This document shows positions 28,005-37,517 of a stretch of DNA of 64,000 nucleotides, in pieces. Source of the stretch: Luminiphilus sp051201685 (lineage in GTDB: Bacteria > Pseudomonadota > Gammaproteobacteria > Pseudomonadales > Halieaceae); contig NZ_CP179213.1 of the NCBI RefSeq assembly GCF_051201685.1, forward strand, positions 310,001 to 374,000, given 5' to 3'. The notes under the pieces were generated by a model. That model had not been told where the DNA came from, made no database searches, and worked only from the letters and a program-made list of their open reading frames with translations. The translations under genes were made by a program, and so were the position numbers. The stretch's first letter is position 1. Each line of letters starts with the position of its first letter.

Positions 28005-28712
28005 ATGAACGCGTCGACGCTACAGCAACAATTCGATCGCGAAGGTTATATCGTTCTCGATGGCTTTTTTGACGACAAGCAGATGGAGCCTATTGATCGT
28101 CTGATTCGCGCACACTTTGGCGAGACTCCGGCGTTTCAACACAGCGATGAGTTTTTGAGCAAGTCCCAAACAGACGTCATACCGTGGTTTCCCCAGCAGC
28201 ACGGCGTGTCCGATTTTGATGCGATTGAGAGCGACGAAAATTTTCGGGGGTTGAGCGAAGCGATCCTTGGCGAGGGATGGTATGAACAATCATGCATGGT
28301 CATGTTTTCTGGACGAGGTTCCTCTGGACAGGCTTGGCATCAGGATTGTCCTCCGGAAGACCCACAGCAATTTAATTTGAACCGATTGGTGTATACCAGT
28401 GACATTAAAGCCGAAAGTGGTGGTCAGGTTGTTGTGGTGCCAGGCTCCCATAAAATGGGTTTGCTTCCCGCTGGAGACCCCTTAGGACAACTACAAGGTC
28501 AGGTCGTGCTCCAACCCAGAAAGGGCACCCTCTTATTGCTGCATGGCCATACTTGGCATCGGGTGTTACCCGTGACAGCAACAACTCGAGTCTCTACTAA
28601 TTTCAGGGCGGCATCGGCTACCACCCCTCAAGGTATCACCGATATTTGTGTTTATCGCAATATGCGCTATCAGTTTTCGACATCGAACGTTATTGAAGAG
28701 AGAACCGCTTAG
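28005..28712 (+). CDS. Phytanoyl-CoA dioxygenase (PhyH) family protein
   Basis: This 235-aa non-haem Fe(II)/2-oxoglutarate dioxygenase has iron ligands H112 and D114 (WHQDCP) and a distal His in the HTWHRVLP block (probably H185). An Arg (TTRVSTNFR) may bind 2-oxoglutarate. PhyH members hydroxylate small molecules. It is followed after 10 bp by an MFS transporter and then a Rieske oxygenase, suggesting a three-gene uptake and oxidation unit for an unknown compound. ATG 28005 has AAGGAT upstream. The family is clear; the substrate is not. Confidence 0.88.
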   Translation: MNASTLQQQFDREGYIVLDGFFDDKQMEPIDRLIRAHFGETPAFQHSDEFLSKSQTDVIPWFPQQHGVSDFDAIESDENFRGLSEAILGEGWYEQSCMVMFSGRGSSGQAWHQDCPPEDPQQFNLNRLVYTSDIKAESGGQVVVVPGSHKMGLLPAGDPLGQLQGQVVLQPRKGTLLLLHGHTWHRVLPVTATTRVSTNFRAASATTPQGITDICVYRNMRYQFSTSNVIEERTA

Positions 28713-28722
28713 GTATGCCTAA

Positions 28723-29958
28723 TTGCACTTTTCTTCGGTTGCTCATGAAGACCTTGGTGAGCGCTACAGATTGAGTGATTTAGCGGTGCGCCCTCAATCA
28801 GAAAGCTTTTGGTCCGTTATTCCTGGTGCGCTCGCAGTAGCTGCGGCCTACAACGTCGGTTTATGGGGTTTGTACCTACAGCCGCAAATGCTTTCTCCTT
28901 TGATGGCAAAATTTGGTGCCGCGGAAACCGACATAGGTGTGGTCTACGGCGCAGAAAATTTCGCCTATTTCATTGCTTTGTTGTTGACCGCAATTCCAGT
29001 CACTCAATACTCCAGAACAAAAATGGCAATACTCGGCGTAGCCATCGCGGCGGTAGGCAGTGTAGCTTGCGCTTTTACCGACAACCTCGGCACTTTTATG
29101 GTGTATCGGTGCGTCGTGTCTGTAGGTGGCGGCATTGTCACTGGTGCCGCGACCGCATCAGCGGCAGGATCTAAAGACCCAGTAAGGGTTTTTGCTTTAG
29201 CGGGCATGCTCTATCTTTTTGTTTTTTCGGTGGGCAGAAAGCTCGTTCCTGTAGGGCTTGAAAACTTCGGTGAAGCGGGAATTTTTCTTGGCTCTGCTGT
29301 GTTTTGTGCAGTGACTATTCCGATCTATGGGTTTCTTAATCCTCCCATCAAAGCGGCGTCCTCTGACGTGCATTTCTGGGCATTAATTCGTAACGCCCCC
29401 TACAGGCTTTATGCAATTCTGGCCATGTTGGGCTTGTTTATTTATGAGCTTGGCCAAAATGCAGTGTTCACTTACATGGATAAGTTAGGTGAAAAAACGG
29501 GGCTAGCGGGTGATGAGAGGGGCTCGCTGTACTTATTGTCTTTTTCTCTGGAATTGCTAGGCGGTGGCTTAGCCGCATGGATGGGATCACGCTTCGGGAA
29601 ATTTAGGCCCTTGTTATTCGGCTTAGGGCTGAACATTACCAGCGCAGCAATGTTTACGGTCGTGCAAGATCCGATCTATTACATTTATCTGCTGTTTTTA
29701 TGGAATTTCTCCTATGCTTTCTCAATGCCCTACATTACGGGAACGCTGTCGGCACTCGATAAAGAGGGTAGGTGGGCTGTGGCTGGTGATGCTATTTGGA
29801 ATTTCTCTTCAACCCCTGGCCCCATTATCGCAACGGTGATCGTCACTAACTTTGGCTACAACCCTCTGGCGTTGTGGGTCTTCACTTCAGGTGCCCTAGG
29901 CATAACCTTGTTTTGTTACACGGGTAGAAAAGCTGACAAGCTGGGTTTGGACGGATAA
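28723..29958 (+). CDS. Major facilitator superfamily transporter
   Basis: This protein of about 411 aa has around twelve hydrophobic segments in two halves, as in MFS permeases. The first clear helix is near residue 25-45 (GALAVAAAYNVGLWGLYL). It is co-directional with the PhyH gene, 10 bp after its stop. No ATG is available near the start: the frame opens with TTG 28723, and a GTG in AVRP about 20 codons downstream is an alternative. It probably imports the substrate of the flanking oxygenases. Transport specificity cannot be read. Confidence 0.8.
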   Translation: MHFSSVAHEDLGERYRLSDLAVRPQSESFWSVIPGALAVAAAYNVGLWGLYLQPQMLSPLMAKFGAAETDIGVVYGAENFAYFIALLLTAIPVTQYSRTKMAILGVAIAAVGSVACAFTDNLGTFMVYRCVVSVGGGIVTGAATASAAGSKDPVRVFALAGMLYLFVFSVGRKLVPVGLENFGEAGIFLGSAVFCAVTIPIYGFLNPPIKAASSDVHFWALIRNAPYRLYAILAMLGLFIYELGQNAVFTYMDKLGEKTGLAGDERGSLYLLSFSLELLGGGLAAWMGSRFGKFRPLLFGLGLNITSAAMFTVVQDPIYYIYLLFLWNFSYAFSMPYITGTLSALDKEGRWAVAGDAIWNFSSTPGPIIATVIVTNFGYNPLALWVFTSGALGITLFCYTGRKADKLGLDG

Positions 29959-30035
29959 TCTGGCCGGAGCATTGAGAGTTTTTATAGCACCCGATCAACC
30001 TAATTTTTTAGAAGCGAACGAGAGTGTCTCTGCCC

Positions 30036-31235
30036 ATGTCTGATCGAAATGACGCCGTTGAAGTGAAACCCCTACCTAGCTATGAAAGCGTGGGCGATGC
30101 GCTACCCCTTTGGACCTACGGTAACGAGGAGCTTCTGGAGCTGGAGTATCAGGAGTTCTTTCTGAACAGCTGGCAAATGGTTGGCCACGTCTGTGACTTG
30201 CAGCAGCCTGGCGACTTCATCACTTTAGATATGTGGCGCGATAGTGTGATTGTGGTGTGTGGCAAAGATCACGTGATTCGTGCCTTCCTCAATGTTTGTC
30301 GTCATCGCGCGATGCGCCTATTGGATGGTCAAGGTAACTGTGGCAATGCCATCCAGTGCCCCTATCATGGTTGGAGCTACACCAATGATGGGTCGTTGCG
30401 TGGGGTGACACAGGCTGAAAATTTCCCGGGTCTGGATAAGTCGACTCTTGGGCTCCAAGAGGTTCGATTAAAAATTTACCGAGGTCATGTCTTCGTCAAC
30501 TTGTGTGGGGGTGGGGCTAGTATTGACGACACTCTCGGGGCGATTAGCGAAGGCATAGATCTCTACGCGCCCGAAACCTACCAGCCACACCGGCAACCTA
30601 CCTTTGAAGTTTGGGATTGCAACTGGAAGCTGGCTTGGGACAACTACCAAGAGAATTATCACATCCCTATTGGGCATCCTTGTTTACATCGCATGGTGGA
30701 GAGCACCGATGAGGGCGTTGAGTTCAGCGGCGGTTTTAATTACGGCTACTTTGCCATGCGTGACAAGCTCTCGAAGGTACCTCAGGAGCGCCGGTATCAG
30801 GAACTGATTGCCTGCACCGATCACCGCTTCCCTGAAGGCAAGGGGCGTAAATGGCTGCAATTGGCTCTGGACCCGAATATGGGCATTGAGTACTACCCAG
30901 ACCTCTTTGCTCTCTTTCAGATTTTTCCTCTCGCCGTTGACAAAACTTTGGTCAAACTCGCTACCTATTCGCCACCGAATTTATCGGCTGAAGAAAAAGA
31001 GCTGCAGACCATTAATTTGGCGCTGCTTGACGAGGTGAACGATCAAGACAAGATGCTAGTGGAGCGTATTCAGCGAGGGGTCAACACTACGGGGTATCAA
31101 CCGGGGCCCCTCGCCCTAGAGGAGTCTTCGGTCTATAGCTTTCACGAGAGGGTGCGCGAACTTATCCCGGTCACGCGGCTCCCTGAGGCACCATTGCGGG
31201 GAACGCTTCATCAAACAAACGCAGGACTTAAGTAG
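30036..31235 (+). CDS. Rieske [2Fe-2S] non-haem iron oxygenase, alpha subunit
   Basis: This protein of about 399 aa has a Rieske cluster motif CRH...CPYHGW (C88, H90, C108, H111 counting from ATG 30036). The mononuclear iron motif is NYQENYHIPIGHP. This is the ring-hydroxylating or betaine-type Rieske oxygenase alpha fold. Such enzymes either dihydroxylate aromatics or N-demethylate quaternary amines. The reductase partner is not adjacent. An in-frame GTG at 30024 is an alternative start. It belongs to the PhyH-MFS group and lies 77 bp after the MFS gene. Confidence 0.9.
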   Translation: MSDRNDAVEVKPLPSYESVGDALPLWTYGNEELLELEYQEFFLNSWQMVGHVCDLQQPGDFITLDMWRDSVIVVCGKDHVIRAFLNVCRHRAMRLLDGQGNCGNAIQCPYHGWSYTNDGSLRGVTQAENFPGLDKSTLGLQEVRLKIYRGHVFVNLCGGGASIDDTLGAISEGIDLYAPETYQPHRQPTFEVWDCNWKLAWDNYQENYHIPIGHPCLHRMVESTDEGVEFSGGFNYGYFAMRDKLSKVPQERRYQELIACTDHRFPEGKGRKWLQLALDPNMGIEYYPDLFALFQIFPLAVDKTLVKLATYSPPNLSAEEKELQTINLALLDEVNDQDKMLVERIQRGVNTTGYQPGPLALEESSVYSFHERVRELIPVTRLPEAPLRGTLHQTNAGLK

Positions 31236-31383
31236 CGCAGTCAATCGACTGAGGTTATTTATCGTCAGTTCAAATTAGGGGTAGGGTGCTCGGTCAGTCG
31301 GGCGCTAGCGACAAAAGCGGATGTTTGCTTTTGAGTTCATGACAAGTCTGTCCCTGGCTGCAGTACTCTAATCGCCGCCTGCA

Positions 31384-32625
31384 CTATCTGAGTACTTGGA
31401 AGTTTTTCTGACGCAGCAAAGCGGTGGGTGACATGACGACAGGCCAGAACAGTTTGTCTGAAGCACGAATGCCGCGTTTTAGGAGCAGTGCCGCCTTCTC
31501 TGGGCCGGCTTGCCGATCGAGTTGGGCCATTGCGACCTCAAAAACGGCTTCTTTTCCCGCTGAAAGTAGGGGTGCGCCAGCGGCCCATTTCCCCGCCAGC
31601 ATGATACAGCCGAGCCCTCCAAATGAAATCAATTGAGGCTTTGGTGACGGCCGATAGCGCTTCATTTTGCTGCCATCGGTGATGGCTTTGAGATTTTGCG
31701 CGACGTTCTCGCCCATATCGATGGCATGATAGGCCTGCTTAGCTAAAGAGCTAGGCAAGTCGGCGGAGTCACCTGCAATAAATACGTCATCTGCGTGCAG
31801 GCTGTGCAGATAATCGTCAACCGGTGCCCAGCTTGCAGGTTTGGCGAGTCCCGACTGACTCAGCAGTGGTGCCGGCGCGGGTCCTCCGGTCCATATAGTG
31901 AGGTCACTACTCAGCGACTCCCCCGAGCCCAGCAGCACTGATTTTTGCCGGATACGTTGCGCGGTTTCATTGCACCGAAATTCCACTGGGTAGGACTCAC
32001 ACAAGCCCCTTATATAGTTATCAAGCCCCTTGGGGCTATTTGGAAGCAGCTGTCTCTGAGCCTCCAGCAAGGTGATTTTGAGGTTGCCTGGTGTGCCTTG
32101 ACGCAGTATTTCTCCCAGTGCCTCCACGCCGGTTATGCCAGCACCAATAATGGTCACGCGGGGTGCTTTGGCGGTTGCTTTTAATGTGCGGAGTCGGTCG
32201 CTAATGGCATCGCATTGCGCCGCAGATTTGAAGGAAAAAGCATGGGCGTCAACGCCCGTGACGCCGTAATTGGCGTCGACTGCGCCAAGGGCCACTACAA
32301 GAAAGTCATATCGCAAGGTTGTGCCATCGTCGAGGTCTACCCGTTTGCTCTCTGGGGCGATGGATTGGACCGACGCCTGCGTAAAACGATGCCCCATCGC
32401 GGTCATCTGATCAGCCAGATTTAAGCGGACATCCCTGGGCCGTTTGACGCCCGAAAGAATCTCGTGAATGTTGGGCAGAAATTCAAAGTGTGGTTTTTGA
32501 TCTACTAGGCAAACGTCAAAACTATGGTCAGACAGCTGGCCTGCGCAACTGATGCCTGCGAAGCCGCCACCGAGAATCAGTACGCTTGGGCGAGATTTGG
32601 ATTTCTGCACGGGTTTGAGTCTCAT
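31384..32625 (-). CDS. NAD(P)/FAD-dependent oxidoreductase, NDH-2 like
   Basis: This 413-aa pyridine nucleotide-disulphide oxidoreductase fold has an N-terminal FAD motif LGGGFAGIS (about 18-26), a second nucleotide motif IIGAGITGVEALGE (mid-protein), and the FAD-closing VFIAGDSAD. It resembles type II NADH dehydrogenases, which pass electrons from NADH to quinone at the membrane without pumping protons. It is convergent with the Rieske gene and has no operon partner. It could conceivably feed electrons to the Rieske oxygenase, but a classic ferredoxin reductase would be more usual. Confidence 0.82.
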   Translation of the reverse strand: MRLKPVQKSKSRPSVLILGGGFAGISCAGQLSDHSFDVCLVDQKPHFEFLPNIHEILSGVKRPRDVRLNLADQMTAMGHRFTQASVQSIAPESKRVDLDDGTTLRYDFLVVALGAVDANYGVTGVDAHAFSFKSAAQCDAISDRLRTLKATAKAPRVTIIGAGITGVEALGEILRQGTPGNLKITLLEAQRQLLPNSPKGLDNYIRGLCESYPVEFRCNETAQRIRQKSVLLGSGESLSSDLTIWTGGPAPAPLLSQSGLAKPASWAPVDDYLHSLHADDVFIAGDSADLPSSLAKQAYHAIDMGENVAQNLKAITDGSKMKRYRPSPKPQLISFGGLGCIMLAGKWAAGAPLLSAGKEAVFEVAMAQLDRQAGPEKAALLLKRGIRASDKLFWPVVMSPTALLRQKNFQVLR

Positions 32626-32753
32626 GGGGCTGCTGATAGGGAGTGGGCTGTTTTGTTGCTGGGTCGTAAGCCCGCCAACGCCAAAGCAACAGTTTAGCAG
32701 CCTTCACTGAGCCGTTGTGAGTGCTTACTGTAAGGGCAGGTTTCAGTACATTA

Positions 32754-32841
32754 CCCTCGAACCCTCGAACCCTCGAACCCTCGAACCCTCGAACCCTCGA
32801 ACCCTCGAACCCTCGAACCCTCGAACCCTCGAACCCTCGAA
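32754..32841. repeat. Octanucleotide tandem repeat, 11 x CCCTCGAA
   Basis: Eleven perfect copies of CCCTCGAA (88 bp) lie in the divergent gap between the NDH-2-like gene (start 32625) and the ATP-grasp gene (start 32930). The minus-strand frame through them (FEGSRVRG repeats) has no independent support. Such a tract can vary in length by slippage and would change promoter spacing. Confidence 0.98.
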
Positions 32842-32929
32842 AAAGTCTGAGTAGCAAAAACTCCTTTTGCATCTTTCTCTCCTCGGATACCATTTAAAGA
32901 CAAGTTAAATTTATGTTGTACCGTTTAAA

Positions 32930-34111
32930 ATGACGCATAAGCCGCACGACAAGCCGCTTTTAGGCATTCTCCAAGGCAGGTTGATTCCCAGAAAAGCCTT
33001 GCTAGAGCTGGCGGATTCTCTGGGCGTTTTTGCGATAGCGATCACGCCAGACTCTGAAATAGATCCTCAAACCAAGACCATCAAGAATGTTGTCGCCGTT
33101 CAAGGGGGCAATACGGTCCCTTTGCCGTCTGTGCCATTCCCCCATGTCGTGTACGACATGCAATTTAGTAAGGGCAAAGGGCAAAAGCGTAGAAAGCACT
33201 TCAGGGAAATAGCCAAGGCACTCAACGCAGCGGGCAGTCACTTTATTAACCCCTACAACAGCCTAGGGCTCGTTAATGACAAGGTTGCCTTTGGTGAACT
33301 TATGTCTAGAAATGGGATAAGTTCTCCCAGCTGCTACCCCTATAGCAAAGGATCTTTTGAAAAACTGCTTTCGGAGCACGAATCGGTGTTTGTAAAACCG
33401 GTAAGCGGAAATCAGGGCTTTGGGATTATCACAACCACACGCTCGGAATTGGGTATCGAGCTGATGTACATCATTGTGGCGAGTTGCGATACCGAAATAG
33501 AGCGCAGGCAGCGTTGGTATAAGCCCGAAAACGTTTTTGCGGCTATCGAAGATATTCGATCGGACGAGGGCTGGAGTCAGTCAGAGTACTTTCTTCAACC
33601 CTCGGTTGATTATTTCCCTTGGGATGGTCGATGGACATGGCTCAGAGCCAGTGTTCAGCGTGCTGGGGAAGGCCGTCTGGGCGTTGTGGGTATTGTTTTC
33701 AATTATCTACACTGCTCAGAATACGGTGGCAGACATGACGACCCTCAGATTTTATACGCGAAGATTGCTGAGAACTGCGATAAATCCGCCAAGGATATTG
33801 AATATGCGTGTGCCCGTATTGCGCTGGCAACGCATCAGGTACTTGAGGACGCGATAGGACAAAAAATCGGTGAGCTGGGGATGGACATTCTTCTCGACAA
33901 CAATGGCAACCCTCACATTCTTGAAGCGAACAACAAGCAGGGCAACTTGATTTACTGGGACCCGCAATACGCCGGAACACAAAATCCCGGTGGTTTTATG
34001 AATCCAGAGTTTAACGAGCGCGCAAAGGCTATGGATGTTAATCGCAATAAGGCTATTCTCCAGTATGCGGAGTTTTTGGCAGCTAAGGCGCTGGACTCTG
34101 GCGGCGTCTAA
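32930..34111 (+). CDS. YheC/YheD-type ATP-grasp protein
   Basis: This 393-aa ATP-grasp protein has a nucleotide-binding loop VFVKPVSGNQGFGI (about residues 153-166) and metal-ligand residues in GELGMDILLDNNGNPHILEANNKQG (302-328 region, Asp and Glu/Asn ligands). It most resembles the YheC/YheD family, first named for Bacillus spore coat association but widespread. ATP-grasp ligases join a carboxylate to an amine or thiol. The ligand is unknown and no biosynthetic partner is adjacent. ATG 32930 lacks a strong Shine-Dalgarno. An octamer repeat tract sits 89 bp upstream. Confidence 0.78.
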   Translation: MTHKPHDKPLLGILQGRLIPRKALLELADSLGVFAIAITPDSEIDPQTKTIKNVVAVQGGNTVPLPSVPFPHVVYDMQFSKGKGQKRRKHFREIAKALNAAGSHFINPYNSLGLVNDKVAFGELMSRNGISSPSCYPYSKGSFEKLLSEHESVFVKPVSGNQGFGIITTTRSELGIELMYIIVASCDTEIERRQRWYKPENVFAAIEDIRSDEGWSQSEYFLQPSVDYFPWDGRWTWLRASVQRAGEGRLGVVGIVFNYLHCSEYGGRHDDPQILYAKIAENCDKSAKDIEYACARIALATHQVLEDAIGQKIGELGMDILLDNNGNPHILEANNKQGNLIYWDPQYAGTQNPGGFMNPEFNERAKAMDVNRNKAILQYAEFLAAKALDSGGV

Positions 34112-34430
34112 AAGATGCCCACAAAGCGGGCCCGCGCATCTTACTGCCCACGTTAGGCTCTTTGGTGCCCGGAGGCATGACAGGAAAACGATGGACGCGC
34201 ATTCTCGGCGCGGTTTGACGTATCCACGTATTTAGCAGTACCCAAGTGACATTACTTGCAAGCATTTAATGCTTACCGAAGCCAAAGATGGCATGTGTTC
34301 TTGTATGAGCGTGAATGGGTGCTGGGTTTGCCAAAAAAAGCATAACGCGTTCTGACTAAATTTCAGCTGATGACTAGAGTTGCTCTCATCGAATGCCCTG
34401 ATTGCTCGCCTCTTTGAGGACAAAAACCAA

Positions 34431-34468
34431 AAAACCCGAGCCGGCTGTTATTCCGACTCGGGTTTTTT
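34431..34468. terminator. Bidirectional intrinsic terminator
   Basis: AACCCGAG and CTCGGGTT form an 8-bp stem with A-rich and T-rich flanks (AAAA...TTTTTT). It lies 67 bp after the stop of the TonB receptor (minus) and 320 bp after the ATP-grasp stop (plus), so it can serve both convergent units. The sequence 34112-34430 holds no gene. Confidence 0.85.
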
Positions 34469-34534
34469 AGGTTTCTTCAAAACCCCGACTGGGACAGCCG
34501 GGATTCCATGAAGCTCTACAGAGCAGACTTTCGT

Positions 34535-37216
34535 TTAGAAAGCGTACCGGCCCTGTAAGTACCAAGTGCCACCGTTGAAGCCAAAAGGGCTGTCTTCGGG
34601 GTAGAGCTGGCCCAAACCACCTGGGTTAGGTGTCTTGTCTGGGTATTCGTCGAACAAGTTATCTACACCAGCCGTTAACTCAAGGCTGTCGGTGAGCTGA
34701 TAAGACACCTGTGCATCCACCAAGGTTGCTGCATCGACGTTGTAGCCATTACTGGTCGATTTCCAACCACCGTAATAGTTAGCTCGCAGAAGCGTGCGCC
34801 ACTTACCTTGAGTGTGTGACCAAGCCACGTTGCCCTTCACATTGGGCAGTAACTCTTCCAAGGCTTCTACACGACCTTCACTGATTGGGTTAATGCTACC
34901 CCGATCTGTGACTTCAGTGTCGTTGTAGTTAAACGCAACCGTAATGGTTGAGAAGCCACTCATTAGGTCGAAGTTCATGTTACCCACGAGGTCAACACCT
35001 TTGGTGCGGGTGTCGAAGCTGTTTGAGAAGAACCGGAACTCAGCCAAATCGTCGAGGCCAATAAAGTCCTGTCGGTTGATGACACCAGCGGCGTCCAGAC
35101 CTGTCAAAGCCTCTCCCACAGTACCGTAGCTGGTACCGCCGCCTGTGTAGTTCAAGGCAGCCAGGAAGTCGACGTTGGCACCCAACGCAATGCGATCTTC
35201 AACATCAATGTCGTAGTAATCGATTGTCCAAGTAGACGCGCCGATATCAAAGCCAACACCAAAGGAGAAGTTCTCAGCTTCTTCTGGCCCTAACTCTGGC
35301 CGACCTGCGCCGCCGTTTGTTGCTGCGATGTAATCAGCACCCAGCTGACCGGCGGCAGAAAACAAGGGAAGTGTTCCCTGATCTACCAAGGTGCCGTTAA
35401 CGTTCTGGGTTGTCACGTTAGTGATGTTAGCCTGACCTGCGGTCGGTGCGTGGAAGCCTGTGGAGAAAGCAGCACGCAGACGGAGGGAGTCGGTAACATG
35501 AAACAGACCTGCAAGCTTGTAGTTGGTCGTGTTGTCGAAGTTACTGAATTCCTCGTATCGCACGGCAGCCTGAACAGTCAGCCTGTCGGTGATGTCCGTT
35601 TCAACGTCCACATAGAACGCGGTGTTATCCTGCTCTGCTGAGGTATCGTTGGGGAAGCCGCCAAATCCGTTCGAGCTTGAAGAGAAGCCCTGTGAGGCTA
35701 GTGGGCCAAGTGCGTAAGACGCTGGATCACCGGCAAACAAGTCAAATTCTTCCTCGCGATATTCCGCACCGACAGCGATGTTGAGCTCAGATGCTAAACC
35801 AACTTCAAAGCCGTAAGACAAATCGAGGTTGTAAACCGTTTCTGTTTGCTCTTGTCCACCGGGCACAAAGTCTCTTGGGGTATTTGGACCCAGCGAGCCA
35901 TTGATGGTGTTACGAATGTAGAACTCGGTCTTGTTCGAGCCGCGTTGTGCGCTCAGGTCATAGTTGAGGCCTGTGCCCACATCAAACGAACCTCGAGCAC
36001 CAATCGCAAATGCAGTGTCTTCGTTGGTACCACCGAATCGGGGCACAAAGCCCGCAGGAATGGTTTCAATGAAGGAGAAGCAATTGTCATCGGCTGTCAC
36101 TGAAGCTAACAAACCCGGATCAGGAATGACGCCGCCGGATCCACCCAGTGGAATACCATCAATACAACTGCTGCCACCGTCTAAATCACCGACCAGAACA
36201 GACGGTACGCCTGAATCGCTGGCTAATCCAGTAGTTGGATCGACCGTTGGCCCCTTATAGACACCACCACGCTGACCACTGGGGCCGCCTACGACGTTTC
36301 GGTAAAAGAAGCCGCCGGTGACTGCTCGCTCGGCGTAGTTGCCGAAGGCGTAAACCTCTAGGTTGTCATTAATCTCAAAGGCCGCGTTTAAAAACAGCTT
36401 GGCATCGTCGTCAACATCGGGCTGACCCCAATACTGAGGCGCTTCGCCTGTGTAGGTGTTGATCGCCTGATAATCAGACACTGCTGAATATCCATTAGCT
36501 TCAGCAAAAGCCACGTCATTTCTGACTACCGATCGGACGGTGCCCTCGACATCCCGCATTTCGCCGGTGATGTTGACAAAGCCTCGGTCACCCAGAGGAA
36601 GACCCAAATTAGCAGCGACCATATAGTTATCGCCATCGCCCTCAAAGGTAGAGCCATAACGAGCAACAACTTCAAAGCCTTCTGCATCATCTCTGAGGAT
36701 GAAGTTCAAAACACCGGCAATGGCGTCTGAACCATATTGTGACGAGGCGCCGTCTCGAAGAACTTCGACCTGCTTCAGTGCCAATGAGGGAATTGACGCG
36801 ATGTCTACACCCTGCGCGCCATCAGAAATACCGCCGCCCAAAAAGGAGATGATGGAGCCGCGGTGACGACGCTTACCGTTAACCAGCACCAAAACGTTGT
36901 CGGGTGACAAGCCTCGCAGGTTGGGTGGTCGCGTGATCGTCGCTGCATCACTAATGGGCTGCGCGTTGATATCAAATGAAGGAACTTGCGTACGCAACAT
37001 GTCCTGCAAATCGGTAGAGCCGTTGGTGCGCATCTCAGAGCCGCTAATAACATCGACGGGTACCGGAGAATCTTGGGCAGAACGATCAGAAAGCCGAGTG
37101 CCTGTGATAATAACTTCTTCCAGCCCGGCATCTTGTGCGATGGCGGTCTGTGCCAAAGTTACCGCCAAGGCAACCCCTGAAACGCGCCATAAAGGGCGTT
37201 TATTCATTGATCTCAT
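34535..37216 (-). CDS. TonB-dependent receptor (second)
   Basis: This 893-aa outer-membrane receptor has a signal peptide (LWRVSGVALAVTLAQTAIAQ) and a TonB-box-like LEEVIITGTRL. The plug domain spans about 45-165 (STDLQDMLRTQVPSFDINAQ, NVLVLVNGKRRH), and the barrel ends in RYAF. Unlike the receptor at 21862, the plug is of the shorter SVPVDVISG type seen in many oligosaccharide, siderophore or vitamin receptors, so the ligand is uncertain. ATG 37216 has an AGGAGC Shine-Dalgarno. The gene follows the FAD oxidoreductase on the same strand after a 301-bp gap. Confidence 0.92.
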   Translation of the reverse strand: MRSMNKRPLWRVSGVALAVTLAQTAIAQDAGLEEVIITGTRLSDRSAQDSPVPVDVISGSEMRTNGSTDLQDMLRTQVPSFDINAQPISDAATITRPPNLRGLSPDNVLVLVNGKRRHRGSIISFLGGGISDGAQGVDIASIPSLALKQVEVLRDGASSQYGSDAIAGVLNFILRDDAEGFEVVARYGSTFEGDGDNYMVAANLGLPLGDRGFVNITGEMRDVEGTVRSVVRNDVAFAEANGYSAVSDYQAINTYTGEAPQYWGQPDVDDDAKLFLNAAFEINDNLEVYAFGNYAERAVTGGFFYRNVVGGPSGQRGGVYKGPTVDPTTGLASDSGVPSVLVGDLDGGSSCIDGIPLGGSGGVIPDPGLLASVTADDNCFSFIETIPAGFVPRFGGTNEDTAFAIGARGSFDVGTGLNYDLSAQRGSNKTEFYIRNTINGSLGPNTPRDFVPGGQEQTETVYNLDLSYGFEVGLASELNIAVGAEYREEEFDLFAGDPASYALGPLASQGFSSSSNGFGGFPNDTSAEQDNTAFYVDVETDITDRLTVQAAVRYEEFSNFDNTTNYKLAGLFHVTDSLRLRAAFSTGFHAPTAGQANITNVTTQNVNGTLVDQGTLPLFSAAGQLGADYIAATNGGAGRPELGPEEAENFSFGVGFDIGASTWTIDYYDIDVEDRIALGANVDFLAALNYTGGGTSYGTVGEALTGLDAAGVINRQDFIGLDDLAEFRFFSNSFDTRTKGVDLVGNMNFDLMSGFSTITVAFNYNDTEVTDRGSINPISEGRVEALEELLPNVKGNVAWSHTQGKWRTLLRANYYGGWKSTSNGYNVDAATLVDAQVSYQLTDSLELTAGVDNLFDEYPDKTPNPGGLGQLYPEDSPFGFNGGTWYLQGRYAF

Positions 37217-37517
37217 GTGTAGCTCCTACATCGGGAAATGAGTGTTTTGTTTTAAGAATGTCGCTGAAATGTGAATTTGCGCAACTTTCCATTCAGAGAT
37301 ACGAAAGTAACCCTTTCCCAGATCATTACTCCAAATGGCTTACTTCGCTACGTTAAAAGTACCAATCGCCAGTTTTAACATGAGGAATTGAAGGCTCGAC
37401 CCATCATTTAACTGAGGTTGATTAAGTGCTGTAGCAGTATCTGCGCGGGTTTCCCGCCCTCAGATTGACCAGCGCCGCCGTTAAATCTCTTTACTTGTTG
37501 AGAACAAGGGCTAGAAC
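37217..37517. other. 301-bp gap upstream of the second TonB receptor
   Basis: No gene is seen. The receptor probably has its own promoter here rather than relying on read-through from the FAD oxidoreductase. I could not fix the promoter elements. Confidence 0.4.

Noticed and set aside
32528..32893. Open frame with FEGSRVRG repeats
   Set aside because: It exists only because an 8-bp tandem repeat lacks stops in this frame, and it overlaps the start of the NDH-2-like gene.
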